The notes under the pieces are model-generated. The model worked only from the letters and a program-made list of their open reading frames with translations, ran no database searches and was not told the origin of the DNA. A DNA stretch of 64,000 nucleotides. It comes from Bradyrhizobium sp. CCGUVB1N3. GTDB lineage: Bacteria > Pseudomonadota > Alphaproteobacteria > Rhizobiales > Xanthobacteraceae. The DNA lies in contig NZ_JANADR010000001.1 of the NCBI RefSeq assembly GCF_024199925.1, positions 124,001-188,000 on the forward strand, written 5' to 3'. The translations under genes and the position numbers were made by a program. Position 1 is the stretch's first letter; each line of letters begins with the position of its first letter. This document shows positions 17,331 to 24,892 of the stretch, piece after piece.

Positions 17331-18203
17331 CTACTTGCCGGTAACCGTTGGAATCCGCGGATTGACGTCGTTTTTCTGTAGTCGCGCTGCCAGCGCTACC
17401 GTCAAAGCCTGTGCAAGGCACATCGGAGCGGCGAGTGAGCGCGAAAACGTGTATTCATGCTCTGGAACCGCGAACAGAACGCGAGCGTTTTTAGCCAGCG
17501 GCGACAGCGTGCTGTCTGACATCGCAATGATGGGAACCCCATTGCGCCCGGCTTCTTCCACAACGTTGACGACCTCGTTTGCGTAAAAGCGGAACGACAC
17601 CGCCAGGAGAACGTCCTTCTTGCGGATCGTACGCGCGATGTGCGTAGCAAGTCCGCCGCCTGCGTCGAGCAACACGCAACGCTTGCCCAGCATGGTCAAT
17701 ATGTAGCGAAGGAATTCAACTACGGGCGCTGAACGCAGCTGGCCGATCAGAAAAACCGAGTCGGCTCTCTCAAGAAGGCTTACCGCTTCCGAGAGGGCTT
17801 TTGGGGAAATGTCCGCGAGCATGTCCTGAAGGGAGGCAATGTCACGGACGACTAGGTCACGCAGGAAACCGACTTCGCTACGATCGGTGCGGGCGCCCAA
17901 CTCGATTTCCAGAGCTCTAATGCGCGCCTCGAAGCCCGGGGCAGCGGTTGACAAGCGCCGTTGAAACAACGCCTGAAGCTCCTTGAAACCTTCATAGCCG
18001 AGTGACTGGGCGAAGCGCACGAAACTCGAGGCATGGATGCCGCAGCGATCGGCGATGGCGTTTACCGACAGGACCGCGACATCATTCGGGTTCTGGGTCA
18101 GATAAACGGCGATCTTCTGATAGGACTTGCTCATGTCATCATGGCGATCGTGGATGACACGGATCAATTCCTCATAGTCTTCCGGTGTCTTCACGTCCTG
18201 CAT
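17331..18203 (-). CDS. RpiR/MurR-family transcriptional regulator (IolR-like)
   Basis: 290 residues: N-terminal HTH_6 domain (SYQKIAVYLTQNPNDVAVLSVNAIADRCGIHASSFVRFAQSLGYEGFKELQ) and a C-terminal SIS sugar-phosphate-binding domain (SVFLIGQLRSAPVVEFLRYIL, then VSFRFYANEVVNVVEEA). RpiR-type proteins repress sugar and inositol catabolism genes and are relieved by phosphorylated intermediates. It lies inside the inositol cluster, divergent from iolG, and is the obvious candidate to bind the GCAA-N6-TTGC and GGAA-N6-TTCC sites. ATG at 18203 is the likely start, although its Shine-Dalgarno sequence is weak. Confidence 0.9.
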   Translation of the reverse strand: MQDVKTPEDYEELIRVIHDRHDDMSKSYQKIAVYLTQNPNDVAVLSVNAIADRCGIHASSFVRFAQSLGYEGFKELQALFQRRLSTAAPGFEARIRALEIELGARTDRSEVGFLRDLVVRDIASLQDMLADISPKALSEAVSLLERADSVFLIGQLRSAPVVEFLRYILTMLGKRCVLLDAGGGLATHIARTIRKKDVLLAVSFRFYANEVVNVVEEAGRNGVPIIAMSDSTLSPLAKNARVLFAVPEHEYTFSRSLAAPMCLAQALTVALAARLQKNDVNPRIPTVTGK

Positions 18204-18441
18204 TTAAGGTGCTCTCGCCGTTGGTATTGGTTTCATCGTGTGAGGATGCCGACAACTTCGCTTTCGTTCGGAACGCTGTCCTCCCTGAGAGTCAGCAGTC
18301 CAAGGCATCTGCGTAGGTCAAGTATCCAGCGGTACGGCCTGACCGTTGACCGGACGGGCTAGGGACCCAAGGAGACTCTCGCGCCACTCCGTCGTTGCGC
18401 TGGTTGCGCAGCAGAATCATTGACGGGTCAGCGAACGATTA

Positions 18442-18470
18442 TTGACACTTTTGCATATTCGCAATAACTC
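18442..18470 (+). promoter_or_regulatory. Predicted iolG promoter
   Basis: Consensus TTGACA (18442-18447), 17-base spacer, TAACTC (18465-18470), 35 bases before the iolG start. The -10 element lies within the GCAA-N6-TTGC site, an arrangement expected for repression. Confidence 0.6.
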
Positions 18471-18474
18471 TTGC
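18461..18474. promoter_or_regulatory. GCAA-N6-TTGC site at iolG
   Basis: GCAATAACTCTTGC, the same arms and spacing as the sites at 12233 and 20619. An additional TTGC (18451-18454) makes a second inverted pair with GCAA 18461-18464. It covers the predicted -10 of iolG. Confidence 0.6.
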
Positions 18475-18504
18475 AAGCAAATCGAACATTCGTCGGCGGA
18501 GGAA

Positions 18505-19512
18505 ATGGTGGCGATCAAATTCGCATTGCTCGGGTGCGGGCGCATTGGCGTCTTGCACGCCCGGAATCTTGCCAAGGCGGACGGGGCGCGCCTCGAGACG
18601 GTATTCGATCCAAACACGACTGCCGCTGAAGCGGTTGCCAGAGCGCATGGCTGCAGGATATCGACGAGTGCGGAAGATGCGATTGATAAGGCCGACGCGG
18701 TTCTGATTGCGACATCGACTGCCACGCATGCCGATCTGATCGAACTCGCGGCAAGGGCGGGCAAGGCGATTTTGTGTGAGAAGCCGATCGATCTCAGTCT
18801 CGATCGGGTACGAGCATGCCGCAGGGCCATTGAAGGCTGTAACGTGCCAATTCAGATTGGCTTCAATCGCCGCTTCGACCCCGGGCACCGGGCCGCGCGC
18901 GATGCCTGTGCCGCCGGTAAGATCGGAAAACTTGAACAGGTGGTTATCACGTCGCGTGATCCGGGGATGCCGCCGCGGGGCTACACTGCGGTCTCGGGCG
19001 GTATCTTTCGTGACATGACGATCCACGATTTTGACGTGGCGCGCTTCATGTTGAACGACGAGCCGACCGAGGTCTTCGCGACCGGCAGCGCGCTTGTTGA
19101 TCCCACCATTGGATCGGAGTTCGGTGACTTCGACTCCATCATGGTGATCATGCGCACTGCAGACGGAAAGCTGTGTCACATCAACAACTCGCGACGAGCT
19201 GCCTTTGGCTACGACCAGCGGATCGAGCTCTTTGGCAGCGAGGGGATGGTCATCTCCGACAACAAGAAGGCGCACGAGCTGAAGTTTTACGGCTCGACCA
19301 CGACTGATGCGGCAGAGCCTTACCTCAACTTCTTTATCCAGCGTTATGAGGAGGCCTACGAGGCCGAGATCGCAGCGTTCATTGCCGCCGTTCGCGACGC
19401 TACGCCGACCCAAGCGACGTTCGACGACGGTTACCGCTCGCTCGTGCTTGCGGAGGCGGCGGTGGAGTCCGCCAGGACCGGCAAGAAGGTCGAGGTCCGC
19501 AATTTCGCGTGA
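18505..19512 (+). CDS. iolG: Inositol 2-dehydrogenase
   Basis: 335 residues, Gfo/Idh/MocA family. It starts MVAIKFALLGCGRIGVLHARNL, with CEKPIDLSLDRVRACRRA (catalytic Lys), GFNRRFDPGHRAARDA and the C-terminal MTIHDFDVARFML with the active-site Asp/His pair typical of IolG. It oxidises myo-inositol to 2-keto-myo-inositol with NAD, the substrate of IolE. ATG at 18505 has GGCGGAGG upstream. It is divergent from the RpiR gene and preceded by a TTGACA promoter with an overlapping operator. Among the four Gfo/Idh proteins in this block it is the closest to canonical IolG. Confidence 0.9.
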   Translation: MVAIKFALLGCGRIGVLHARNLAKADGARLETVFDPNTTAAEAVARAHGCRISTSAEDAIDKADAVLIATSTATHADLIELAARAGKAILCEKPIDLSLDRVRACRRAIEGCNVPIQIGFNRRFDPGHRAARDACAAGKIGKLEQVVITSRDPGMPPRGYTAVSGGIFRDMTIHDFDVARFMLNDEPTEVFATGSALVDPTIGSEFGDFDSIMVIMRTADGKLCHINNSRRAAFGYDQRIELFGSEGMVISDNKKAHELKFYGSTTTDAAEPYLNFFIQRYEEAYEAEIAAFIAAVRDATPTQATFDDGYRSLVLAEAAVESARTGKKVEVRNFA

Positions 19513-19626
19513 CGTGAAACGTGCCTCCGGCTCTCGAATAGCAAGGATCAATCCGCACGAGGTCTCATCACCGAGAGCAGCCATGGAGAGACTGACAGTG
19601 CCCGAACCGATCGTTGGAGAACTCAT

Positions 19627-20436
19627 ATGACTTCGATGCTTGGAAAGATCGCGATTATCACGGGCGGTACGCAGGGGCTCGGTGCCGCCATCGCCAAGCT
19701 TTTCGCCGAACGCGGTGCGAAGGGCATCGTAACGTGCGGTCGTGACGAGACGAAGGGGCGGGCAAGGGCCGATGCGATCGCCACGGCCACGGGCGCGGCA
19801 GTGGTATTTGTGCGCGCTGACCTGACAAAGACCGAGGATTGCGCCAGAGTCGTGGTCGAGGCGGACAAGGTCTTCGGGCGCGTCGACGCCCTGGTGAACG
19901 CCGCGGGCGACACAAGCCGCGGCACCATCATCGATACAAGCCCCGAATTGTTCGACAAGATCTTCGCCGTCAACACGCGTGCCCCCTTTTTCTTGATGCA
20001 GGACACGATCAAGCTGATGCGCCGCGACAGAGTGCAGGGCACGATCGTCAACGTCTCTTCAATGTCGGCGATGGGTGGCCAGTCCTTCATTGCCGCTTAT
20101 TGCGCATCGAAAGGCGCGCTCGACACGCTGACGCGAAATACTGCCCATGCGGTGCTGCGCAATCGCATCCGTGTGAACGGTCTCAACATTGGTTGGATGG
20201 CCTCGGAAGGCGAGCTCAACACGCAGCAGGTCTACCATGGCCGGTCTGCGAGTTGGCTCGAAGAAGCTGCCGCGCGGCAACCCTTCGGCCGACTGCTCGA
20301 TCCCATCGAAGTGGCGCGCGCCGTTGCGTTCTTATCTTGCGATGAGTCCGGAATGATGACGGGAGCCACGATCAACTTCGACCAAAGCATCTGGGGCGCC
20401 TACGAGACGTCACCGCAGCCGGAAGCGCCGCTCTGA
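19627..20436 (+). CDS. SDR-family NAD(P)-dependent oxidoreductase
   Basis: 269 residues, classical SDR. Cofactor motif TGGTQGLGAA near residue 14, NAAG-type motif as VNAAGDTS, active-site Ser in VNVSSMSAM and Tyr/Lys in YCASK. The C-terminus (FLSCDESGMMTGATINFDQSIWGAY) deviates from the usual VDGG ending. It follows iolG by 114 bases in the same direction and precedes the sugar transporter, so it likely acts on a cyclitol or sugar alcohol. GGAG lies before ATG 19627. The substrate is not visible. The 254-base stretch that follows holds the transporter promoter and no other gene. Confidence 0.87.
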   Translation: MTSMLGKIAIITGGTQGLGAAIAKLFAERGAKGIVTCGRDETKGRARADAIATATGAAVVFVRADLTKTEDCARVVVEADKVFGRVDALVNAAGDTSRGTIIDTSPELFDKIFAVNTRAPFFLMQDTIKLMRRDRVQGTIVNVSSMSAMGGQSFIAAYCASKGALDTLTRNTAHAVLRNRIRVNGLNIGWMASEGELNTQQVYHGRSASWLEEAAARQPFGRLLDPIEVARAVAFLSCDESGMMTGATINFDQSIWGAYETSPQPEAPL

Positions 20437-20599
20437 GACGATCCGGGGCCAGGGGCGTTTCTCTCTAAGATGCGTGCGCGGGCGTGACATCACGCCAGGC
20501 AAGCAGGACGTGGTCTCCCGCACTTCCGATGTCCACGCTTTCTGGTCAGGCTGCAACGGATGTCCGTGCAAGGGCACCATCCGTCACATGAAATAGACG

Positions 20600-20635
20600 T
20601 TGCGAGATTGCCGTTTGTGCAATATTAATTGCGCA
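20600..20635 (+). promoter_or_regulatory. Sugar ABC operon promoter with GCAA-N6-TTGC operator
   Basis: TTGCGA (20600-20605), 17-base spacer, TATTAA (20623-20628) fits a promoter. The -10 lies inside GCAATATTAATTGC (20619-20632), whose wider frame 20616-20635 is palindromic at nearly every position. The arms match those before iolD and iolG, indicating shared control. Confidence 0.6.
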
Positions 20636-20690
20636 TATCGAGGAGGTGAAGCGGCCGGATAGAGCTGCCACCGCACGATGGAGGGAACGC

Positions 20691-21431
20691 GTGGCTTTGC
20701 TTGATGTTCGAAGCATCTCGAAGAGCTTTGGTGCCATTCGGGCACTGCACGACGTCAGCTTTTCGGTCGATGCAGGGGAAGTGGTCGGGTTGATGGGCGA
20801 CAACGGCGCCGGCAAATCAACCATGGTGAAATTGATTGCCGGAAACTTCCCGCCGACCGAGGGCGCCGTTGTCGTTGATGGCAAGGCATGCCATTTCCAC
20901 AGGCCGATCGAGGCGAGGGCCGAGGGCATCGAAGTTGTCTATCAGGAGCTCGCGCTGGCCGACAACCTTACGGCCACGGAGAACGTCTTCCTCGGCCGCG
21001 AAATCAAGAAGGGTTTCTGGCCGTTCCGCATCCTCGACAAGCAGGCGATGATCGGGCGCGCCGGCGAGCTCTTCGCCGAGCTCAAATCGGAAACGCGTCC
21101 CCGGGACCTCGTGAAGAAGATGTCGGGGGGGCAGCGCCAGGCTGTTGCGATTGCCCGGGCCCGGCTGTCTAATGCCAAGCTGGTCCTGATGGACGAGCCG
21201 ACCGCGGCCATTTCTGTGCGACAGGTCGCCGAGGTGCTCGAGCTCATCCGCCGGCTGAAATCTCGCGGAGTATCGGTGATGTTGATCAGCCACCGCATGC
21301 CCGACGTTTTTACCGTCTGCGATCGCATCATTGTGCTCCGGCGCGGCTCAAAGGTGGCCGACAAGGAAACTGCAGCGACTTCGCCGGAGCAGATCACCGG
21401 CCTGATTACGGGGGCGATCCGTGAAGCCTAG
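20691..21431 (+). CDS. Sugar ABC transporter ATP-binding protein
   Basis: 246 residues with a single ATPase domain: Walker A GDNGAGKST, Q-loop YQELALADNLT, signature MSGGQRQ, Walker B LVLMDEPTAA and the H-loop in LISHRM. It powers import of a sugar or cyclitol together with the next two gene products. Carbohydrate (CUT2) ATPases are usually about 500 residues with two domains; this one has one, as in FrcA-like systems. GTG at 20691 is preceded by GGAGGGAA; an upstream GTG at 20646 overlaps its own Shine-Dalgarno sequence and is less likely. The start of the permease gene overlaps its end by 11 bases. Confidence 0.9.
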   Translation: MALLDVRSISKSFGAIRALHDVSFSVDAGEVVGLMGDNGAGKSTMVKLIAGNFPPTEGAVVVDGKACHFHRPIEARAEGIEVVYQELALADNLTATENVFLGREIKKGFWPFRILDKQAMIGRAGELFAELKSETRPRDLVKKMSGGQRQAVAIARARLSNAKLVLMDEPTAAISVRQVAEVLELIRRLKSRGVSVMLISHRMPDVFTVCDRIIVLRRGSKVADKETAATSPEQITGLITGAIREA

Positions 21432-22524
21432 TTCCGCCAAAGCGATGGAAGAAACGCACGCCGCAATCAGTGACGTCGTCAGCATTCGCGAGCAGACGAC
21501 CTTCCAGCGAATGATGACCAGTCAGGCATTCTGGGTCGCGGCCGCACTCCTGGCTCTGGTGATCTTCATGACCTGGCTGGAGCCGAGCTTCGGAACAGCC
21601 GACAACGTAACGAACATTACGCGCAACTTCGCTCCGCTTGCGATCATGAGCCTCGGCATGACCGTGGTCATCATCACGGGCGGCATCGATCTGTCCGTCG
21701 GCTCGGTGATGGGGCTCGTTGCCATTGTCACAGGGTTGCTGCTGACCGGGCATCATTCCTGGTACGTCGCCTTTGCAGCCGGGCTCTTGGCGGGATTGGC
21801 GTGCGGAGCCTTCAACGGCTTCTTCGTTGCCTATATTGGCATGCCGTCCTTCGTCGTGACGCTCGGCATGTTGTCGATCGCCCGCTCGCTTGCTGTCGTG
21901 CTCTCCGGCAACCAGATGCTGTATCAGTTTGGTCCGGACGCGCCCATCGTCAGGGCAATCGGCCAGGCGAAATGGCCGCTCCATGCGCCAGCCAGCTGGG
22001 CGCCACGCTGGTTTCCGGAGCTCTCCTCCCATTTCTGGGTGATGGTGATCATTGCCCTCATCCTCGGCGCCATCTTTATCTTTACGGCGTGGGCGCGTCA
22101 CCTCTATGCGATTGGCTCCAACGAGAACGCCGCGCGCCTGACCGGCGTGTCGGTCGACTGGATAAAATTCCAGGCGTACGTGTTTTCGTCATTCACGGCC
22201 TCGATCGCCTCGCTGCTGCTCCTCGGCTACAGCGGCTCGGCCATCAACGCGATGGGGACCGGCTACGAGCTTCGAGTCATCGCCGGTACCGTCATCGGCG
22301 GTGCCAACCTGATGGGCGGCTACGGAACCGCATTCGGTGCAGTGATAGGCTCGGCCTTCCTCGAGGTGATCCGCAACGCGCTTCTGATGGCCGGCATCGA
22401 CTCGAACTGGCAGGGCGCCTTCGTTGGCATGTTCATCGTCATTGCCGTGCTTCTCGGCATGCAGACGAGTGGAACGTCGCTTGTTGCGACGATCCGCGAG
22501 TGGGTCGCGTGGAAGCGTAGTTAG
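21421..22524 (+). CDS. Sugar ABC transporter permease
   Basis: 367 residues, BPD_transp_2 (CUT2/RbsC) family. Multiple hydrophobic segments, with the conserved loop FAPLAIMSLGMTVVIITGGIDLSVGSVMGL near residue 75 and NLMGGYGTAFGAVIGSAFLEVI in the C-terminal third. It forms the membrane channel for the sugar or cyclitol. The start is GTG 21421, overlapping the ATPase gene; ATG at 21445 is an alternative. The N-terminal 40 residues are hydrophilic and cytoplasmic. It stands between the ATPase and the binding-protein genes in one operon. Confidence 0.92.
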   Translation: MKPSSAKAMEETHAAISDVVSIREQTTFQRMMTSQAFWVAAALLALVIFMTWLEPSFGTADNVTNITRNFAPLAIMSLGMTVVIITGGIDLSVGSVMGLVAIVTGLLLTGHHSWYVAFAAGLLAGLACGAFNGFFVAYIGMPSFVVTLGMLSIARSLAVVLSGNQMLYQFGPDAPIVRAIGQAKWPLHAPASWAPRWFPELSSHFWVMVIIALILGAIFIFTAWARHLYAIGSNENAARLTGVSVDWIKFQAYVFSSFTASIASLLLLGYSGSAINAMGTGYELRVIAGTVIGGANLMGGYGTAFGAVIGSAFLEVIRNALLMAGIDSNWQGAFVGMFIVIAVLLGMQTSGTSLVATIREWVAWKRS

Positions 22525-22575
22525 GAATCCGATGGTAGTTCGGAGACTTGGAATCAACAAAGAGGGAGGAGAAAC

Positions 22576-23580
22576 GTGCATAAACATCTATTGATGGCCG
22601 CCGTGGCGTTTTCAGCGCTCATGGGAGGACAGGCCAGCGCGCAGCAGAAGTTCACCTTTGCGCTCGTTCCCAAGAACATGAACAACCCGTTCTTCGATCA
22701 GGCGCGGGACGGCTGCAAGAAGGCGGAAGCCGAGTCCAAGGGCGCCTTCCAGTGCATGTATATCGGCCCCGGAGAGCATGGCGGCGGCGAGGAGCAGGTG
22801 CAGATCGTGCAGGACCTCGTGGCCAAGAAGGTGGACGGCATTGCCGTGGCACCGGCCAACGCGGCAGCGATGGCCGTTGCGCTCCAGGCCGCCAAGGGCG
22901 CCGGCATTCCCGTGTTGACCTGGGACTCCGACGTTCTCCCCGAGAACAAGGAGCTGCGTCTTGCCTATATCGGCACCCACAACTACGAGATTGGCGTCAA
23001 CATCGCCAAGATCGTTCAGACGATCAAGCCGAAGGGCGGCACGATCTGTATCCAGTCCGGTGGCGCTGCTGCAGCAAACCACAACGAGCGCATGAAGGGT
23101 ATCCGTGACACGCTGGCCGGCAAGGAGTCTGCCCAATCGCCCGGGGAACGGCTGACTGGACAGAATGGCTGGAAGGAGATCGACGGCTGCCCGCTCTACA
23201 CCAACGACGATTTCCCTCTGTCGGTGCAACAATTCCAGGACATCATGGCAAAGAACCCGACTTTGGACGCATTCACGCCGACGGGCGGCTTCCCGCAATT
23301 CGTGCCGGACGCCAACCGCGCTGCGGTCGCGCCCTTCAAGGACAAGATCGCCAAGAAGGACCTGGCGTTGGTGGTTGCCGACACACTGCCGGTTCAGATC
23401 GACCAGATGAAGGAGGGGCTGTCGCTCGGCCAGGTCGGTCAGCGTCCGTTCGAGATGGGCTACAAGACCATGTTCGCCTTGAAGGACGTCAAGGAAGGCA
23501 AGGCTCCGCCTAAAGATCCGACCTATACCGGCCTCGACGTCTGCACATCCAAGAACGTCGATACCTGTATCGCGAAGTAG
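22576..23580 (+). CDS. Sugar ABC transporter substrate-binding protein
   Basis: 334 residues, periplasmic binding protein of the Peripla_BP_4 (ribose/inositol) type. A signal peptide is visible (MHKHLLMAAVAFSALMGG, cleavage near ASA-QQ), and the mature start KFTFALVPKNMNNPFFDQARDGCKKAE is characteristic. GTG at 22576 has GAGGGAGGAG upstream. It captures the substrate for the preceding permease and ATPase. Given the iol genes and the shared operator motif, the ligand is probably an inositol or a related cyclitol; the sequence alone does not prove this. Two hairpins follow the gene. Confidence 0.9.
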   Translation: MHKHLLMAAVAFSALMGGQASAQQKFTFALVPKNMNNPFFDQARDGCKKAEAESKGAFQCMYIGPGEHGGGEEQVQIVQDLVAKKVDGIAVAPANAAAMAVALQAAKGAGIPVLTWDSDVLPENKELRLAYIGTHNYEIGVNIAKIVQTIKPKGGTICIQSGGAAAANHNERMKGIRDTLAGKESAQSPGERLTGQNGWKEIDGCPLYTNDDFPLSVQQFQDIMAKNPTLDAFTPTGGFPQFVPDANRAAVAPFKDKIAKKDLALVVADTLPVQIDQMKEGLSLGQVGQRPFEMGYKTMFALKDVKEGKAPPKDPTYTGLDVCTSKNVDTCIAK

Positions 23581-23592
23581 TCATGACGACGG

Positions 23593-23646
23593 CAGCGGGC
23601 TGGAAAGCCTGGCCCGCTGACCACGGCGATGCAGCAGGCCTGCTGC
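23593..23646. terminator. Two successive hairpins between convergent operons
   Basis: First stem CAGCGGGC/GCCCGCTG (23593-23600 with 23612-23619, 11-base loop), then the perfect 16-bp palindrome GCAGCAGGCCTGCTGC (23631-23646). They lie between the stop of the sugar binding-protein gene and the stop of the leftward M24 gene, so bidirectional termination is likely. No T-runs. Confidence 0.6.
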
Positions 23647-23725
23647 CAGCGCGCCGGACGCGCCTAAGCCGAGCAGCCGGTCAGTGCCGAGCCTTTCCGC
23701 TAGGAGATGGATCGCCGGTGCTGCA

Positions 23726-24847
23726 TCACACTTGGAACACTTGCCGCGGGCAGCGCGTCAGACATTCATGCCCGGTCTCGGTGACCAGCACGGTCTCGCT
23801 GATCGCGATCCCATCGGCGGACACGTACATGTGAAACACCATACCTTCCTCAAGTGTCCAATCCGCCGTGGGCAGGAAAATGCGCGAGAAGTCGCTGGTG
23901 CGCGGGGTATGAAGCGGATAGCAGCCGAGCGCATAGCCAGTGATATTCGGGTAGTTGGGCCTCAGGCCCTCGGCCAGCATCGCGTTTCTCGCGACCGCGT
24001 CGACAGCGGCGGCAGCGGCCCCGGGCTTCACAGCATCGAATTGCAGATCCTGGATCTCGATCAGACGCTTTGCGAGATGTGACCGCTGTGACGTGATCTC
24101 GCCGATCACCGCTGAGCGCATCAGGCGGGCGCTGTAGCCGTCGACATAGGGCAGCAGCTCCATATGAAGGATATCGCCCTCGGCGAGCGGCTGCTTGGTC
24201 AGTCCGCCATGCAGGAAAGCATTGCCGACGCCTTTCGTGATGATGCCCGCGCGCGCGGCGTCTGCACCCTCTTGCAAGAACACCTGGTGGACGGCCGCTG
24301 CGACATCTCGCGCCGATCTGCCCGAACCGGCGGTCTTGAGCGCGGCTGCGATACCGAGATCGCCGATCTTGGCGGCGCGCCTGAGCACGGCGATCTCCCT
24401 TTCGCTTTTTCGCGCGCGGAGCGTCGCCATGACGCCCGAGAAGTCCACGAAATTTGCGTCCGGCAGTCTACCCGCGAGTTTCTTGAACCGACGCAGCGGC
24501 ATACAATAGGACTCTTCGTCGATTCCCACGCGCGCCCTGGCGTAACCCAGGCGGGCGATCGTGTCGGCAAGGACCTGGATCGGGTCTTCCCAATCAGCGA
24601 AGGCGACGGAATCCGTCACCCAGGAGTTTTCGGTGAACGGTCCGAGGTCGACGGCCCGCAGGATCATGATCGGCTCGCCCTCGCGCGGCAGAAGGCATGC
24701 CCGGTACATGTTCTCCGAAATCGGGAAGCCGGTGAGATAGACGAGGAATTCGCTCTGGTCGATGATCAGGACATCGATGTTGCGCGCTGACATGTGCTGG
24801 CGTGCGCGCGCCACGCGCGCCTGATATTCGTCGATCGGGAACGACAT
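23726..24847 (-). CDS. M24-family hydrolase (creatinase/aminopeptidase P fold) lacking metal ligands
   Basis: 373 residues: N-terminal creatinase domain and C-terminal pita-bread domain. In place of the usual metal-binding residues it has HMELLPYVDGYSARLMRS (Glu for the first Asp, Ala for the second), TGYALG where GHGIG is usual (Tyr for His) and FHMYVS where a Glu is expected; only the last Glu (SETVLVTETG) remains. The conserved His in AFLHGGL is kept. Such losses are known in creatinase, which works without metal, so it is probably a C-N hydrolase of a small molecule rather than a peptidase. ATG at 24847 fits AAGGGTGA upstream; GTG 24859 is possible. Last gene of the first peptide-type operon. 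Confidence 0.85.
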   Translation of the reverse strand: MSFPIDEYQARVARARQHMSARNIDVLIIDQSEFLVYLTGFPISENMYRACLLPREGEPIMILRAVDLGPFTENSWVTDSVAFADWEDPIQVLADTIARLGYARARVGIDEESYCMPLRRFKKLAGRLPDANFVDFSGVMATLRARKSEREIAVLRRAAKIGDLGIAAALKTAGSGRSARDVAAAVHQVFLQEGADAARAGIITKGVGNAFLHGGLTKQPLAEGDILHMELLPYVDGYSARLMRSAVIGEITSQRSHLAKRLIEIQDLQFDAVKPGAAAAAVDAVARNAMLAEGLRPNYPNITGYALGCYPLHTPRTSDFSRIFLPTADWTLEEGMVFHMYVSADGIAISETVLVTETGHECLTRCPRQVFQV

Positions 24848-24892
24848 CGGGAAAGTCACCCTTTTGTGTGATCAGATACGCGGCCGAGAACT

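Larger units (their letters stand above)
18204..18504. other. Divergent control region between the RpiR gene and iolG
   Basis: 301 bases without a gene. The right end holds the iolG promoter and operator described separately. The left two thirds show no open frame with coding character and no clear promoter for the RpiR gene; I see nothing else firm in it. Confidence 0.6.
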
